Positions 27,432 to 35,432 of a stretch of 64,000 bases of DNA are shown here, in pieces. The stretch covers positions 310,001 to 374,000 of the forward strand of contig NZ_RMBX01000005.1 of NCBI RefSeq assembly GCF_003807585.1, in the 5' to 3' direction. A program made the position numbers and the translations under genes. Position 1 is the first letter of the stretch. Each line of letters opens with the position of its first letter. The notes below the pieces were generated by a model. That model searched no databases. It saw only the letters and a list, made by a program, of their open reading frames with translations, and had not been told where the DNA came from. The DNA comes from Chitinophaga barathri. GTDB taxonomy: Bacteria > Bacteroidota > Bacteroidia > Chitinophagales > Chitinophagaceae.

Positions 27432-28337
27432 ATGAATAAAATTACCGGGCTAGTTGCAGCAACATTTGCAGCATACCATGAAGATGGTAAAATAAACCTT
27501 GATATCATCCCTGCAATTGTCGATAAAATGATAGCGGATGGACTTACTGGCATATTTATTTGCGGTACCAATGGAGAGGGACCGAACTTAAAGACAGAAG
27601 AACGAATGGCAATTGCAGAGGCTTATGTCAAGGCCGCACAAAAACGGATACTGATATTGGTACACGTAGGGCACAGTTCAATTGCAGAGTGCCGTAAGCT
27701 CGCGGCACATGCCGAACAAATAGGCGCAGATGCGATTTCATCCGTTGCTGCATTTTATTTTAAGCCAACTACGGTTAGCGGTTTGGTTAAATGCATGGCG
27801 AAGATTGCATCCGCGGCACCCAATACCCCGTTTTATTATTATAACATACCAACCCTCACGGGAGTTGCATTAGATATGGTCAGTTTTTTAACGCTGGCTG
27901 AAGAGGCAATCCCAACACTGGCAGGTATTAAATATACAGCATCTACCCTGCACGAATACCAGGCCTGCCTGAACTATAAGGACGGTAAGTTTGATATTTT
28001 GTTCGGTTATGATGAAATGCTGCTTTCGGCGCTTGCAGTTGGCGCCAAAGGCGCGATTGGCAGCACTTATACTTTTGCCGCACCCATATATCACCAGGTT
28101 ATCAAACTACATAATGAAGGGAAGCGGGAGCTGGCCGCAAAATGGCAACTTCATTCGGTAAATATGGTACGTTGTTTAGTGAAGTATCCGCCAATACCGG
28201 CGCAACGGGCAATCATGCAGATCAAAGGACTGGAACTGGGGGATTGCAGGTTACCGCTTGAACCTCTTTCGGCTGGTGACACGCTGGCTTTTAAGGCGGA
28301 ATTAACCGAAATCGGCTTTTTTGAACTTATAACCTGA
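27432..28337 (+). CDS. nanA: N-acetylneuraminate lyase (DHDPS/NAL family)
   Basis: Cytoplasmic class I aldolase that would split N-acetylneuraminate to N-acetylmannosamine and pyruvate. At 301 residues it has the family length. The Schiff-base lysine is Lys167 (GIKYT), the catalytic tyrosine is Tyr137 (YYYNIP), and the carboxylate-binding loop is GTNGEG (residues 45-50), with Thr-Asn in place of the Thr-Thr typical of dihydrodipicolinate synthase. It has no signal peptide. It lies 25 bp after the FG-GAP gene and upstream of a sialidase, which makes NAL much likelier than dihydrodipicolinate synthase. The expected next enzyme, an N-acetylmannosamine epimerase, is not in the window. Confidence 0.88.
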   Translation: MNKITGLVAATFAAYHEDGKINLDIIPAIVDKMIADGLTGIFICGTNGEGPNLKTEERMAIAEAYVKAAQKRILILVHVGHSSIAECRKLAAHAEQIGADAISSVAAFYFKPTTVSGLVKCMAKIASAAPNTPFYYYNIPTLTGVALDMVSFLTLAEEAIPTLAGIKYTASTLHEYQACLNYKDGKFDILFGYDEMLLSALAVGAKGAIGSTYTFAAPIYHQVIKLHNEGKRELAAKWQLHSVNMVRCLVKYPPIPAQRAIMQIKGLELGDCRLPLEPLSAGDTLAFKAELTEIGFFELIT

Positions 28338-28379
28338 CTTTAGTCTGGATAACAGTTTACAACTATAATAACCTGGGAA

Positions 28380-29294
28380 ATGAGAATTCTAATTAAAACA
28401 AAGCTTTTTACAATACTGGCATTGACGATGTGTTTGCAACTGAATGCCCGACAGGCTGGAAAGACCTTAAGGATATTGATGATCGGCAATAGTTTTTCAC
28501 AGAATGCCTCGCGTTACCTGCCTCAAATGGCGGAAGAAGTGAATGTAGATCTTGTTTTAGGCAGGGCGGAAATGGGAGGTTGTTCTCTAAAAAGGCATTG
28601 GGACTCGGTGTTGATAAATAATATAGATACCAGCAGGGGCAAAGCTTACAAAGGCAAATCATTAAGACAACTATTATCATCGCAAAAATGGGATATAGTT
28701 ACCATGCAGCAATATTCTCTATTGTCTGGTGATGAATCAACGTACCAGCCTTTTGCTAAAAATATTTATGACCTGGTTAAAAGTTACCAGCCCGAAGCCA
28801 GGATATTTATTCATCAAACATGGGCATACCGCGCGGATGCAGTGAATTGGGGAAAGATAGACGGGGAAAAGAGAGCAAAGAATAATAAAGAAATGTGGGA
28901 AAGATCAAGAGCGGCCTATCACCACCTGGCGAAGAGCCTTGGTAATTTGCCGGTCATCCCGTCGGGCGATGCTTTCTACCAGGTTGCGACAGACAAAAAA
29001 TGGGGCTTTAAAAAAGATACTGCATTTGATTATACCAACGCAATTTATCCGGCATTGCCGGCGGAAAGAAATTCCATCAATGTAGGATATAGCTGGGGGA
29101 CAGACAAAAAGTTAAAGTTTGATCCCAATCATGCAAATGAAGCGGGATGTTACCTGGCAGGATTGGTGTGGTACAGCCATTTGTTTAACGGAGACCCCAC
29201 TCAACTAAAGTTCAAACCCCAATCGGTATCTGATGAATTTGCGAAGTTTATGAAAGAAACCGCGTTGACAACAGTAAAGACAAATCCACGATAA
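28380..29294 (+). CDS. SGNH-type hydrolase, DUF4886-like
   Basis: Exported hydrolase of 304 residues. A signal peptide (MRILIKTKLFTILALTMCLQ, cleavage near LNAR) is followed by ILMIGNSFSQ, where Ser38 is the likely nucleophile in a GNS variant of the GDS motif. A C-terminal DPNHANEAG segment gives Asp248 and His251 as the other triad residues. It resembles DUF4886 proteins. Between N-acetylneuraminate lyase and sialidase genes it is a reasonable candidate for a sialate O-acetylesterase (the role of NanS in other loci), but it is not closely similar to the SASA-type enzyme in the other PUL and the assignment is inference. Confidence 0.72.
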   Translation: MRILIKTKLFTILALTMCLQLNARQAGKTLRILMIGNSFSQNASRYLPQMAEEVNVDLVLGRAEMGGCSLKRHWDSVLINNIDTSRGKAYKGKSLRQLLSSQKWDIVTMQQYSLLSGDESTYQPFAKNIYDLVKSYQPEARIFIHQTWAYRADAVNWGKIDGEKRAKNNKEMWERSRAAYHHLAKSLGNLPVIPSGDAFYQVATDKKWGFKKDTAFDYTNAIYPALPAERNSINVGYSWGTDKKLKFDPNHANEAGCYLAGLVWYSHLFNGDPTQLKFKPQSVSDEFAKFMKETALTTVKTNPR

Positions 29295-29316
29295 CCAATT
29301 ATAAATCCACCCCGAT

Positions 29317-30558
29317 ATGAAAAAAACCAATTTCTCCAGAACGAAAACACATTTATGCAACAAGTTTGCGCTGCTGTTTTCCTTTATCTTGTTAACTGCG
29401 GCAGCTTGCAAAAAAACAAGCTTACCTCAGGACGCAGCATCTGCGCCGGAAGAACAGCTGGAATCCCGATCATCAGCTACCGGCGATTTCACCACATTTG
29501 CCTTCAATGAACCTATAAAACTATTTGACGGAGGCAGCGGCGTTTATCACTCTTATCGTATCCCATCGATTATCAGGACAAAAAAAGGGACTTTGATCGC
29601 ATTTTGCGAAGGCCGGGTAAACAACAACCGCGACTATGGGAACATCAACCTGATCTGCAGGAGATCAACAACCAACGGCAGTGGCTGGGGGCCTGAGATC
29701 CTGGTAAAAAGCAGCGATGGTACCTGGGGCAATCCTACCGCGGTTGTCAATCAAAGCGATGGGAAGATCTGGCTGTTCATGTCCTATAATGACGCCGGTT
29801 TAAGTCAGACCGGTGAAAATGGAACGACAAAGATCACCCAGCCAGGTCAGCGAAAAACTTTTGTTTGTTTCAGCACCTATGACCAGGATGGAAATGACTG
29901 GTCCAATCCTGTTGACATTACCAGTATCGTTAAACCCCCAAATATGGTATGGGATGCGGTTGGCCCGGGAATCGGGATCCAAAAGAGGTTTGGCAGCACT
30001 GCCGGCCGCCTGATCATCCCCGCCATCAACCGGAATATATATAGTGACGATAATGGCAGTACATGGCAATACAACTCCATGCCGGGCGGCACTTCCGAAG
30101 GCACTATAGTAGAACGGTTGAGTGGTGTACTGATGAGGAACGATCGCGGCGTTGGCTCCACTGAACTCTACCGCTACAAATCTGTCGGTGGGATCGGCAC
30201 CAGCTGGGATAATTTTGAAAAAGTTACTGCTTTGCCAGACCCGCATTGCGAGGGCTCTATCTTAAGGTATACTGATTCCCCCAGCAGGATACTTTTCCTG
30301 AATTCGGCAAGCCAGACCACGAGAACTGCCATGAGGATAAGGATATCCAATGATGAAGGTGTTACCTGGCCTGTCAGCAAGGCCATTCCACAGAATGGTA
30401 CGGGAAATGCAAAGCTGGGAGGCTACAGCAGCCTGGTAAAGACACCGGATAACCTGATTGGCGCATTGATAGAATTTAATGAAAATACATCTGATAGCGA
30501 CAATAGCCACCGCAGCATTTATTTTCATAAATTCAACCTGGCCTGGATCAACGAATGA
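29317..30558 (+). CDS. Exo-alpha-sialidase (GH33-type), lipoprotein
   Basis: Removes terminal sialic acid from glycoconjugates, probably at the cell surface or in the periplasm. The 413-residue protein has a lipoprotein signal (FALLFSFILLTAAACKK, Cys31). The sialidase signature YRIP is at residues 80-83, with Arg81 as the first of the arginine triad, followed by GTLIAFCEGR and DYGNINLICRRS. Asp boxes of the S-x-D-x-G-x-x-W type are seen as SDDNGSTW near residue 241 and NDEGVTW near 344. It is the last gene of the PUL and is followed by a strong hairpin. Linkage preference cannot be read from sequence. Confidence 0.9.
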   Translation: MKKTNFSRTKTHLCNKFALLFSFILLTAAACKKTSLPQDAASAPEEQLESRSSATGDFTTFAFNEPIKLFDGGSGVYHSYRIPSIIRTKKGTLIAFCEGRVNNNRDYGNINLICRRSTTNGSGWGPEILVKSSDGTWGNPTAVVNQSDGKIWLFMSYNDAGLSQTGENGTTKITQPGQRKTFVCFSTYDQDGNDWSNPVDITSIVKPPNMVWDAVGPGIGIQKRFGSTAGRLIIPAINRNIYSDDNGSTWQYNSMPGGTSEGTIVERLSGVLMRNDRGVGSTELYRYKSVGGIGTSWDNFEKVTALPDPHCEGSILRYTDSPSRILFLNSASQTTRTAMRIRISNDEGVTWPVSKAIPQNGTGNAKLGGYSSLVKTPDNLIGALIEFNENTSDSDNSHRSIYFHKFNLAWINE

Positions 30559-30595
30559 TCCCGATTAACATACGTTAATTTCATGCTAAAAAAAT

Positions 30596-30639
30596 AGTTA
30601 TAAGAAAGAGGCGCAAAATTGCGCCTCTTTCTTATAACT
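30596..30639 (+). terminator. Long hairpin terminating the sialic-acid PUL
   Basis: A perfect 19-bp stem: 30596-30614 pairs with 30621-30639 around a 6-nt AAAATT loop. The stem contains AAGAGGCGC/GCGCCTCTT. It is 38 bp after the sialidase stop codon. The run of T after it is weak (CTGCTAAATTTT), but the stem is far more stable than needed for a terminator and could also protect the mRNA 3' end. It is palindromic, so it would work in both directions. Confidence 0.75.
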
Positions 30640-30841
30640 GCTAAATTTTACGTTTCTGAACATGCCCTTCCCTAACAGCTGATGATCAATTAAACAGTTA
30701 ATAATCAATAAGTTTAGCACCAGACTACCCACTACAGTCTCTTGCGATCCAACCACTGTAAATCAGGCATATATCCCCAAATTTTGCGGTCGTAAAATAT
30801 TTCAGCCTGTCGTTCGTCCTCTATATAAACTTACTCGTTAT

Positions 30842-32032
30842 ATGGCAAGACGGCTTTTGCTGATGTTATTGATCTTTGTGGTGAGCGATATTTATTTCTA
30901 TCAGGCGATTGTTACCCTTACAGGGAGCCCGCTGATCCACTTAGTTTATTGGTTGATTGACATTTCGTTGTTTGCAGGTATCCTGTTCATCGTATTTGTT
31001 CGCAGGACAGGTAGTAATGCACAACGCTTTATTGCAATTTTGATGTCAGCCATGTTGCTGATGTTCATTCCAAAAGTATTTTCTTCACTGGTCTTGCTGG
31101 CGGAAGATATAGTGCGCGTGTTTGAGGGCTTCCCTCCGAGAAGTATTTATGTAAGTGAAGCAGCGGCGGTACTCGCCGGAATATTTTTCCTGATCATCCT
31201 CTTTGGTTTAACTCGCGGCCGGCACTTCTATAAAGTAAAAAAGGAAACCTTGTATTTCCCGGACCTACCCGAAGCATTTGACGGCTTCACCATCACACAG
31301 TTATCCGATGTGCATTCCGGTAGTCTCAGTGATGTCAAAGGCGTGCAGAAAGGCCTTGACATGGCAGATGCGCAAAATAGTGACCTGCTCTTATTCACAG
31401 GTGATCTTGTGAACAACATGGCCTCTGAAATGACACCCTGGATACCTTTGTTTGCGAAGCTCAAAGCGCCTTATGGCAAATACTCGGTTTTAGGGAACCA
31501 TGATTATGGCGACTATATCAGGTGGGAAAGTAAAACAGCTAAAGATGCCAATCTCAACCACCTGAAAGAAATCCATTCGGAGATTGGCTTCAAACTATTA
31601 CTGAACGAATCGGTTACGATCAGCAAACATGGGCAGAGCATTGCGCTTATTGGTGTGGAGAACTGGGGTAAAGGTGGCTTTCACAAATACGGTGATCTGA
31701 AAAGAGCAACCGCGGGCGTACCGGATAACGCTTTCAAAATATTGATGTCGCATGATCCTTCCCATTGGGATGAAGTGACAGTAGACCATGATCAGCATGT
31801 TCATCTTACACTGGCCGGGCATACACATGGGATGCAGTTTGGTATTGAACTTTTCGGGTTTAAATGGAGCCCTGTAAAGTACGTATATAAACAGTGGGCA
31901 GGCCTATATCAACAGGGCGGGAAGTATCTTTATGTGAACAGGGGCTTCGGTTATCACGGTCTGAAGGGAAGAGTGGGCATATGGCCTGAGATCACTGTGC
32001 TTACGCTAAAGCGGGGGGATGGTGAATACTAA
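30842..32032 (+). CDS. Membrane-anchored metallophosphoesterase (calcineurin-like)
   Basis: Predicted phosphoesterase of 396 residues. The first 120 residues form about four hydrophobic helices. The calcineurin-type phosphatase domain follows, with TQLSDVHSGSL, LLLFTGDLVNN, VLGNHDYGDY and HLTLAGHTHGMQFG, which together supply the two-metal site (Asp, His, Asn and paired His residues). This layout matches the YaeI/YkuE-like group of membrane-associated phosphoesterases, some of which act on lipid-linked substrates. It stands alone, with a clear terminator at 32065-32099. The substrate is unknown. Confidence 0.88.
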   Translation: MARRLLLMLLIFVVSDIYFYQAIVTLTGSPLIHLVYWLIDISLFAGILFIVFVRRTGSNAQRFIAILMSAMLLMFIPKVFSSLVLLAEDIVRVFEGFPPRSIYVSEAAAVLAGIFFLIILFGLTRGRHFYKVKKETLYFPDLPEAFDGFTITQLSDVHSGSLSDVKGVQKGLDMADAQNSDLLLFTGDLVNNMASEMTPWIPLFAKLKAPYGKYSVLGNHDYGDYIRWESKTAKDANLNHLKEIHSEIGFKLLLNESVTISKHGQSIALIGVENWGKGGFHKYGDLKRATAGVPDNAFKILMSHDPSHWDEVTVDHDQHVHLTLAGHTHGMQFGIELFGFKWSPVKYVYKQWAGLYQQGGKYLYVNRGFGYHGLKGRVGIWPEITVLTLKRGDGEY

Positions 32033-32064
32033 ATACTACTTTTCAATAATTGCCCTGCATAAAA

Positions 32065-32099
32065 GATAAGGGCGCCTCCACAAGAGAGGCGCCCTTTTA
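32065..32099 (+). terminator. Rho-independent terminator after the metallophosphoesterase
   Basis: GGGCGCCTC (32070-32078) pairs perfectly with GAGGCGCCC (32086-32094) across a 7-nt loop, followed by TTTT. It is 37 bp after the stop codon of the 30842-32032 gene. Confidence 0.85.
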
Positions 32100-32228
32100 C
32101 ATTTGCTAAATTTCTTTTACTTTGTAGAATCGATGCCCCTGCTTTTATCAGCTCCCGGAGATACAGATAGTACTGGAGATTATCTGCCGAATCCTTATAG
32201 GTTAATCAAGTTCCACAAAATGTGCTAC

Positions 32229-32936
32229 TTAGGGGGCTATAGCGGCTCTTATTCTGATCCCAAGAGGAACTGACAAAGTCCCAATACCCAATTTTAGATT
32301 TGAGGTCCATGAGACCCACGTAAAAACTTCAGAAGGTTCTACTAATTCATCTATTCCGCCTACGTCGGTTATGCTAATACAATTTAATGGATTAAGCCCC
32401 GAAGCACCTACAGTATGTCCATTTGATTTCAAACTTCCACTATTTTCGCTATCTGCCAGGTTGTACCTAATTAAATAATCAAAAAAAGGATTTAGTGTTT
32501 TAACTATTGCTTCAACTTTATACTCCCTGGGAGGCCCTGCACGTAAAGCTTCTACGCTATAATTGTCTCCCCCCGATTCATAGTATGGACTGAGCGCTTC
32601 ATAGCCACCATTTCCATCTTCAGTACATTCAGTTGAGGATGTTCTCGATGTATTCATTTTTTCTAAATCAGGTATACTAATTTTCTCTATGTAAATCTTC
32701 TTAGAAAAATTCTCAGGCAACTTAGCAATCAGTTTTTCGACATCAGCGAAGTGTCGAAATCGAAACTTACTCACATCGGAATTATTAACTGATGTAAACT
32801 GAGACGATTTGGATAACACCAATGACATTGAATCGGCGTCATTTTGTAACCTTACATTATAGGGAACTTGTTCCTTTTCACTACAGAATGTTAGGAAAAC
32901 GCAAATAACTGGAATAAAATAATGGGTTTTCTTCAT
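32229..32936 (-). CDS. Hypothetical lipoprotein
   Basis: I do not recognise this 235-residue protein. It has a short signal peptide ending in FLTFCSE, which fits a lipobox with Cys18, so it is probably anchored in the outer membrane or periplasm. The middle holds a stretch rich in Ser, Thr and Gly (NTSRTSSTECTEDGNGGYEA). The C-terminal third is beta-prone with alternating hydrophobic residues (LKLGIGTLSVPLGIRIRA). It is 22 bp after the next small lipoprotein gene on the same strand, so the two are probably one operon. The DNA here is clearly AT-richer than the PUL genes to the left. Function unknown. Confidence 0.6.
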   Translation of the reverse strand: MKKTHYFIPVICVFLTFCSEKEQVPYNVRLQNDADSMSLVLSKSSQFTSVNNSDVSKFRFRHFADVEKLIAKLPENFSKKIYIEKISIPDLEKMNTSRTSSTECTEDGNGGYEALSPYYESGGDNYSVEALRAGPPREYKVEAIVKTLNPFFDYLIRYNLADSENSGSLKSNGHTVGASGLNPLNCISITDVGGIDELVEPSEVFTWVSWTSNLKLGIGTLSVPLGIRIRAAIAP

Positions 32937-32958
32937 GCGGGTTGGGTTTTATTAATGT

Positions 32959-33459
32959 TTATTTCAAGGGACGCAATTCTATATTTATTGGTTGCCCCCC
33001 AATTTTACGGGTCACATTATTTATAATTGCGGTATCGCGCATCAATTTCCTAATATTTTCGTCTGTAAACCACGAACTATCCTTTGTTATAGCAGACATA
33101 AAATGGGCGCCAGCCTTTGAAACTGCAATTACATCGTCTATTGTAAGATCGTCTGCCGCTTTTAGCTTTTCTTTTTGAACCTCATCTAATTCCCATTTAA
33201 ATACATGTGACGTATCAAGTACGAAGTCCATGATCTTCATGGAGTCCTTTTTCGAGCTTACCACTTTATAATAAATTACTACTGGAAATTTTTTTACCAA
33301 TTTCAAAGAATCTACCTTCGATAACAAAAGTGATTTTGACTGGGTAATAATAATGCTTGTATCAATGCTATCCGGTTTACGTTTCGCTTCCGCTTTGTTA
33401 TTAGAATAACAGGAAATTGCTACTGTGCACGTCAAAATTAAGTACACCCAATACTTCAT
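32959..33459 (-). CDS. Hypothetical small lipoprotein
   Basis: Unrecognised protein of 166 residues with a lipoprotein-type signal peptide (MKYWVYLILTCTVAISCYSN, Cys17). The rest is charged, lysine-rich and mainly helical in appearance (SKSLLLSKVDSLKLVKKFPV and KEKLKAADDLTIDDVIAVSK), without Cys pairs or catalytic motifs. It precedes the 235-residue lipoprotein gene by 22 bp in a likely two-gene operon. The only hint of function is export. Confidence 0.55.
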   Translation of the reverse strand: MKYWVYLILTCTVAISCYSNNKAEAKRKPDSIDTSIIITQSKSLLLSKVDSLKLVKKFPVVIYYKVVSSKKDSMKIMDFVLDTSHVFKWELDEVQKEKLKAADDLTIDDVIAVSKAGAHFMSAITKDSSWFTDENIRKLMRDTAIINNVTRKIGGQPINIELRPLK

Positions 33460-33977
33460 GGCTAATAATAATTTACTCTTTTAAGTTTCTGTTTTGATCT
33501 TGCTCTTGAAAGCATTAACGGAATGCCGTATAAACGATCATCGACATTTTGATTACTAAATATTATACATCCCGATTTTACCTGTTCGGAGCTAAAAGTT
33601 ATCGATAAACATTTTACTCCACCCGGATCTATTTTCTACAGTTAATCAAAGCAGATTAAACTTAAATAAAAAAACTAAATTAATTTTAAAAATAATGCAT
33701 TTCTTAATTTATAATTAAACTTAAAGTATGGAATTATAGAAAAGTACACGCAATTGTAAGAAAGCCCTACTTCCCAGCACAAAATGTGCAAATAGTTGTT
33801 CTTCAACGACTTTCTCTCAAAAAGATACAACCAGGAACATTCTTAGCCCAAATAGGGCTGAAGTCGCTTCAGTAAAACAACTCAATATTCACCATTAATA
33901 TCATTCCTTTCACACCCACAATTGTAGGATAGCTGTAATAGCCGACCGGCGAATGGTTTTCAAACATTACTTCAGGA
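33460..33977. other. 518-bp AT-rich gene-free stretch with a diverged att-like junction
   Basis: No gene was found. At 33731-33785 the sequence resembles the right-hand element junction at mnmE: GAATTATAGAAAAGTACACG then CAATTGTAAGAAAG, then CCCTACTTCCC and a CACAAAATGTGCAA tail, matching AATTATAGAAAACTATATG, CAATTAAAAGAAAG, GGCTTACTTCCC and the TACAAAAAGTGCAA tail of the junctions near 51650 and 37080. Sequence right of it (CAGGAACATTCTTAGCCCAA) also resembles the left end of the 37-kb junction (CAGGAAAGTTCATAAACCGC then CCAAAT). I read it as a decayed attachment site or fossil junction; the match is imperfect. Confidence 0.5.
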
Positions 33978-35237
33978 TTAATCCTCCAATTGCTTTTTGG
34001 GGAAAATCAGAGAAAAAACTGAACCCTTGCTAGGGTCAGATTCAACAATTATAAACCCTTTATGTTTCTTCATAATCCTTTTTGACTGTGACAAACCCAT
34101 CCCAATGCCATCAGACATCCCCTTCGAATTAAGTTTTGAAAACAAATCAAAAATCTGCTCAAAATGGGCTTTTTGAATGCCTATGCCGTTATCTTCAACA
34201 CAGATTTTACAATAGAAGCCTGCTTCTCCAGGTAAATCCATCAGGTTTCTAAATTCATTCTCTTCAACTTCTTTAGAATATACCTGGATTATTGGAGCAA
34301 TATCATCCCTGTGATAACTCAGCGCATTGTCCAACAGGTAATAAAACAGCCGAACAATCTCACCAGGCAAAGCCTGGATCCCAGGTAGAAAACTACTTTC
34401 AATGATGGCCTTTTTATCTGCTATTTTCAACTGCAATCTGGTGATAGCCTGTTTTAAAGCTAAGTTTAGGTCAACAAACTCGTACGCTGCGAACAAACTA
34501 TTTTTATCGGAGAAATCTGTCAATTCTTTTATCATCAGCAAAAATTCTCCCGCGAGTAAATTTATCTTCTTTGCGATTGCTTTCCCATTATTGTTACTGC
34601 TTATGGACTTATCCTCAATGAGAAGATCCGAGTAAAGTCTGAGCTTTCTAAGCGGTTCCTGCAGCGTATGACGGCTGATGTGTGAATACTGTCGGATGTT
34701 ATCGAGCGACTCTGTCAATTTCATTTCGGTCATCTCAAGCAACGACTCCTTTTCTTCAAGTTTGTCAATATTATAAAGGTGGAAGGATATCAGATCTGCA
34801 AATAAATTAAACATCGTAACCATATTCGATGCTTTTAAATTAAACGGCCGCGGGTCGATTGCACATAACGTTCCAAAGAAAGTTCCGTCTTTTAAAAAGA
34901 TGGGTATTGAGATATAACTTTGGAATCCATACATTTTGGGAGTATGGTGATCTTTAAAATGATTATCGCAACTTACTTCATCGATTACAACCGGCTGTCC
35001 ATGCTCCCTGATCTCGTTACAAATAGTTGTTTCGAGTTCTAATTCTCCACCTGGTTTTAATCCGAAATTAATTTCGTCTTTCACCGCGCAGGCAATCCAT
35101 TTATTTTCCGTCACACGGGCAACTGCGGAAAAACCCATTCCCGTAGTCCGGCAGATAAGCTCCAATATCGACGGGACAATTTCCAATGACTGTACTTTTT
35201 GTACATCTCTTTGAAGCCGCTCTTCCAGATTGCTCAT
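33978..35237 (-). CDS. GAF-domain sensor histidine kinase
   Basis: Signal-transduction kinase of 419 residues, cytoplasmic because no membrane segment was seen. The frame is open to a TTG at 35261, but the ATG at 35237 (MSNLEERLQRD) is more plausible. A GAF domain covers about residues 10-165 (GFSAVARVTENKWIACAV, YISIPIFLKDGTFFGTLCAI). The dimerisation helix has SRHTLQEPLRKL with the phospho-acceptor His. The ATPase domain has an N-box (LLDNALSYHRD), a G1 box (VEDNGIGIQ) and a G2 box (SDGIGMGLSQSKRI). No response regulator is adjacent, so it is an orphan. GAF-only kinases of this type often sense small molecules or light; the signal here is unknown. Confidence 0.88.
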   Translation of the reverse strand: MSNLEERLQRDVQKVQSLEIVPSILELICRTTGMGFSAVARVTENKWIACAVKDEINFGLKPGGELELETTICNEIREHGQPVVIDEVSCDNHFKDHHTPKMYGFQSYISIPIFLKDGTFFGTLCAIDPRPFNLKASNMVTMFNLFADLISFHLYNIDKLEEKESLLEMTEMKLTESLDNIRQYSHISRHTLQEPLRKLRLYSDLLIEDKSISSNNNGKAIAKKINLLAGEFLLMIKELTDFSDKNSLFAAYEFVDLNLALKQAITRLQLKIADKKAIIESSFLPGIQALPGEIVRLFYYLLDNALSYHRDDIAPIIQVYSKEVEENEFRNLMDLPGEAGFYCKICVEDNGIGIQKAHFEQIFDLFSKLNSKGMSDGIGMGLSQSKRIMKKHKGFIIVESDPSKGSVFSLIFPKKQLED

Positions 35238-35281
35238 ACAAAAAAAATTTAGTTTATCCAACCAGCCAAAGATAAAGTCAA

Positions 35282-35419
35282 TTATCGATATAAGGTAGAA
35301 AGGCCGATACCAGTTATGGAGATTCTTCCAGGCATGAGGTTGGTACCGTTGGAAAGCTCGAACACCTTTGTATTAAACTCCGGTTCAAATCCTGCCAGAG
35401 AAGCAGAAAGGTATGATTT
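35282..35419 (-). pseudogene. Short coding-like remnant between kinase and sulfatase genes
   Basis: A frame without stops for 46 codons ends in TAA at 35282-35284 and reads, in part, LSASLAGFEPEFNTKVFELS and then NLMPGRISITGIGLSTLYR. There is no start codon at its beginning, and stops lie just upstream, before the sulfatase stop. It looks like the C-terminal end of a lost gene. I could not name the family. It may also be chance. Confidence 0.3.
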
Positions 35420-35432
35420 CTATCAATTCAGT

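Noticed and set aside
32211..32226. CCACAAAATGTGC near 32214 resembles the CACAAAATGTGC tail of the diverged junction at 33778.
   Set aside because: The preceding ACTTCCC core and the arms are absent; a short inverted repeat of A/T-rich sequence is likely by chance.
35382..35392. GGTTCAAATCC looks like a tRNA T-loop.
   Set aside because: No acceptor, D or anticodon stems can be formed around it, and the region reads better as a coding remnant on the minus strand.
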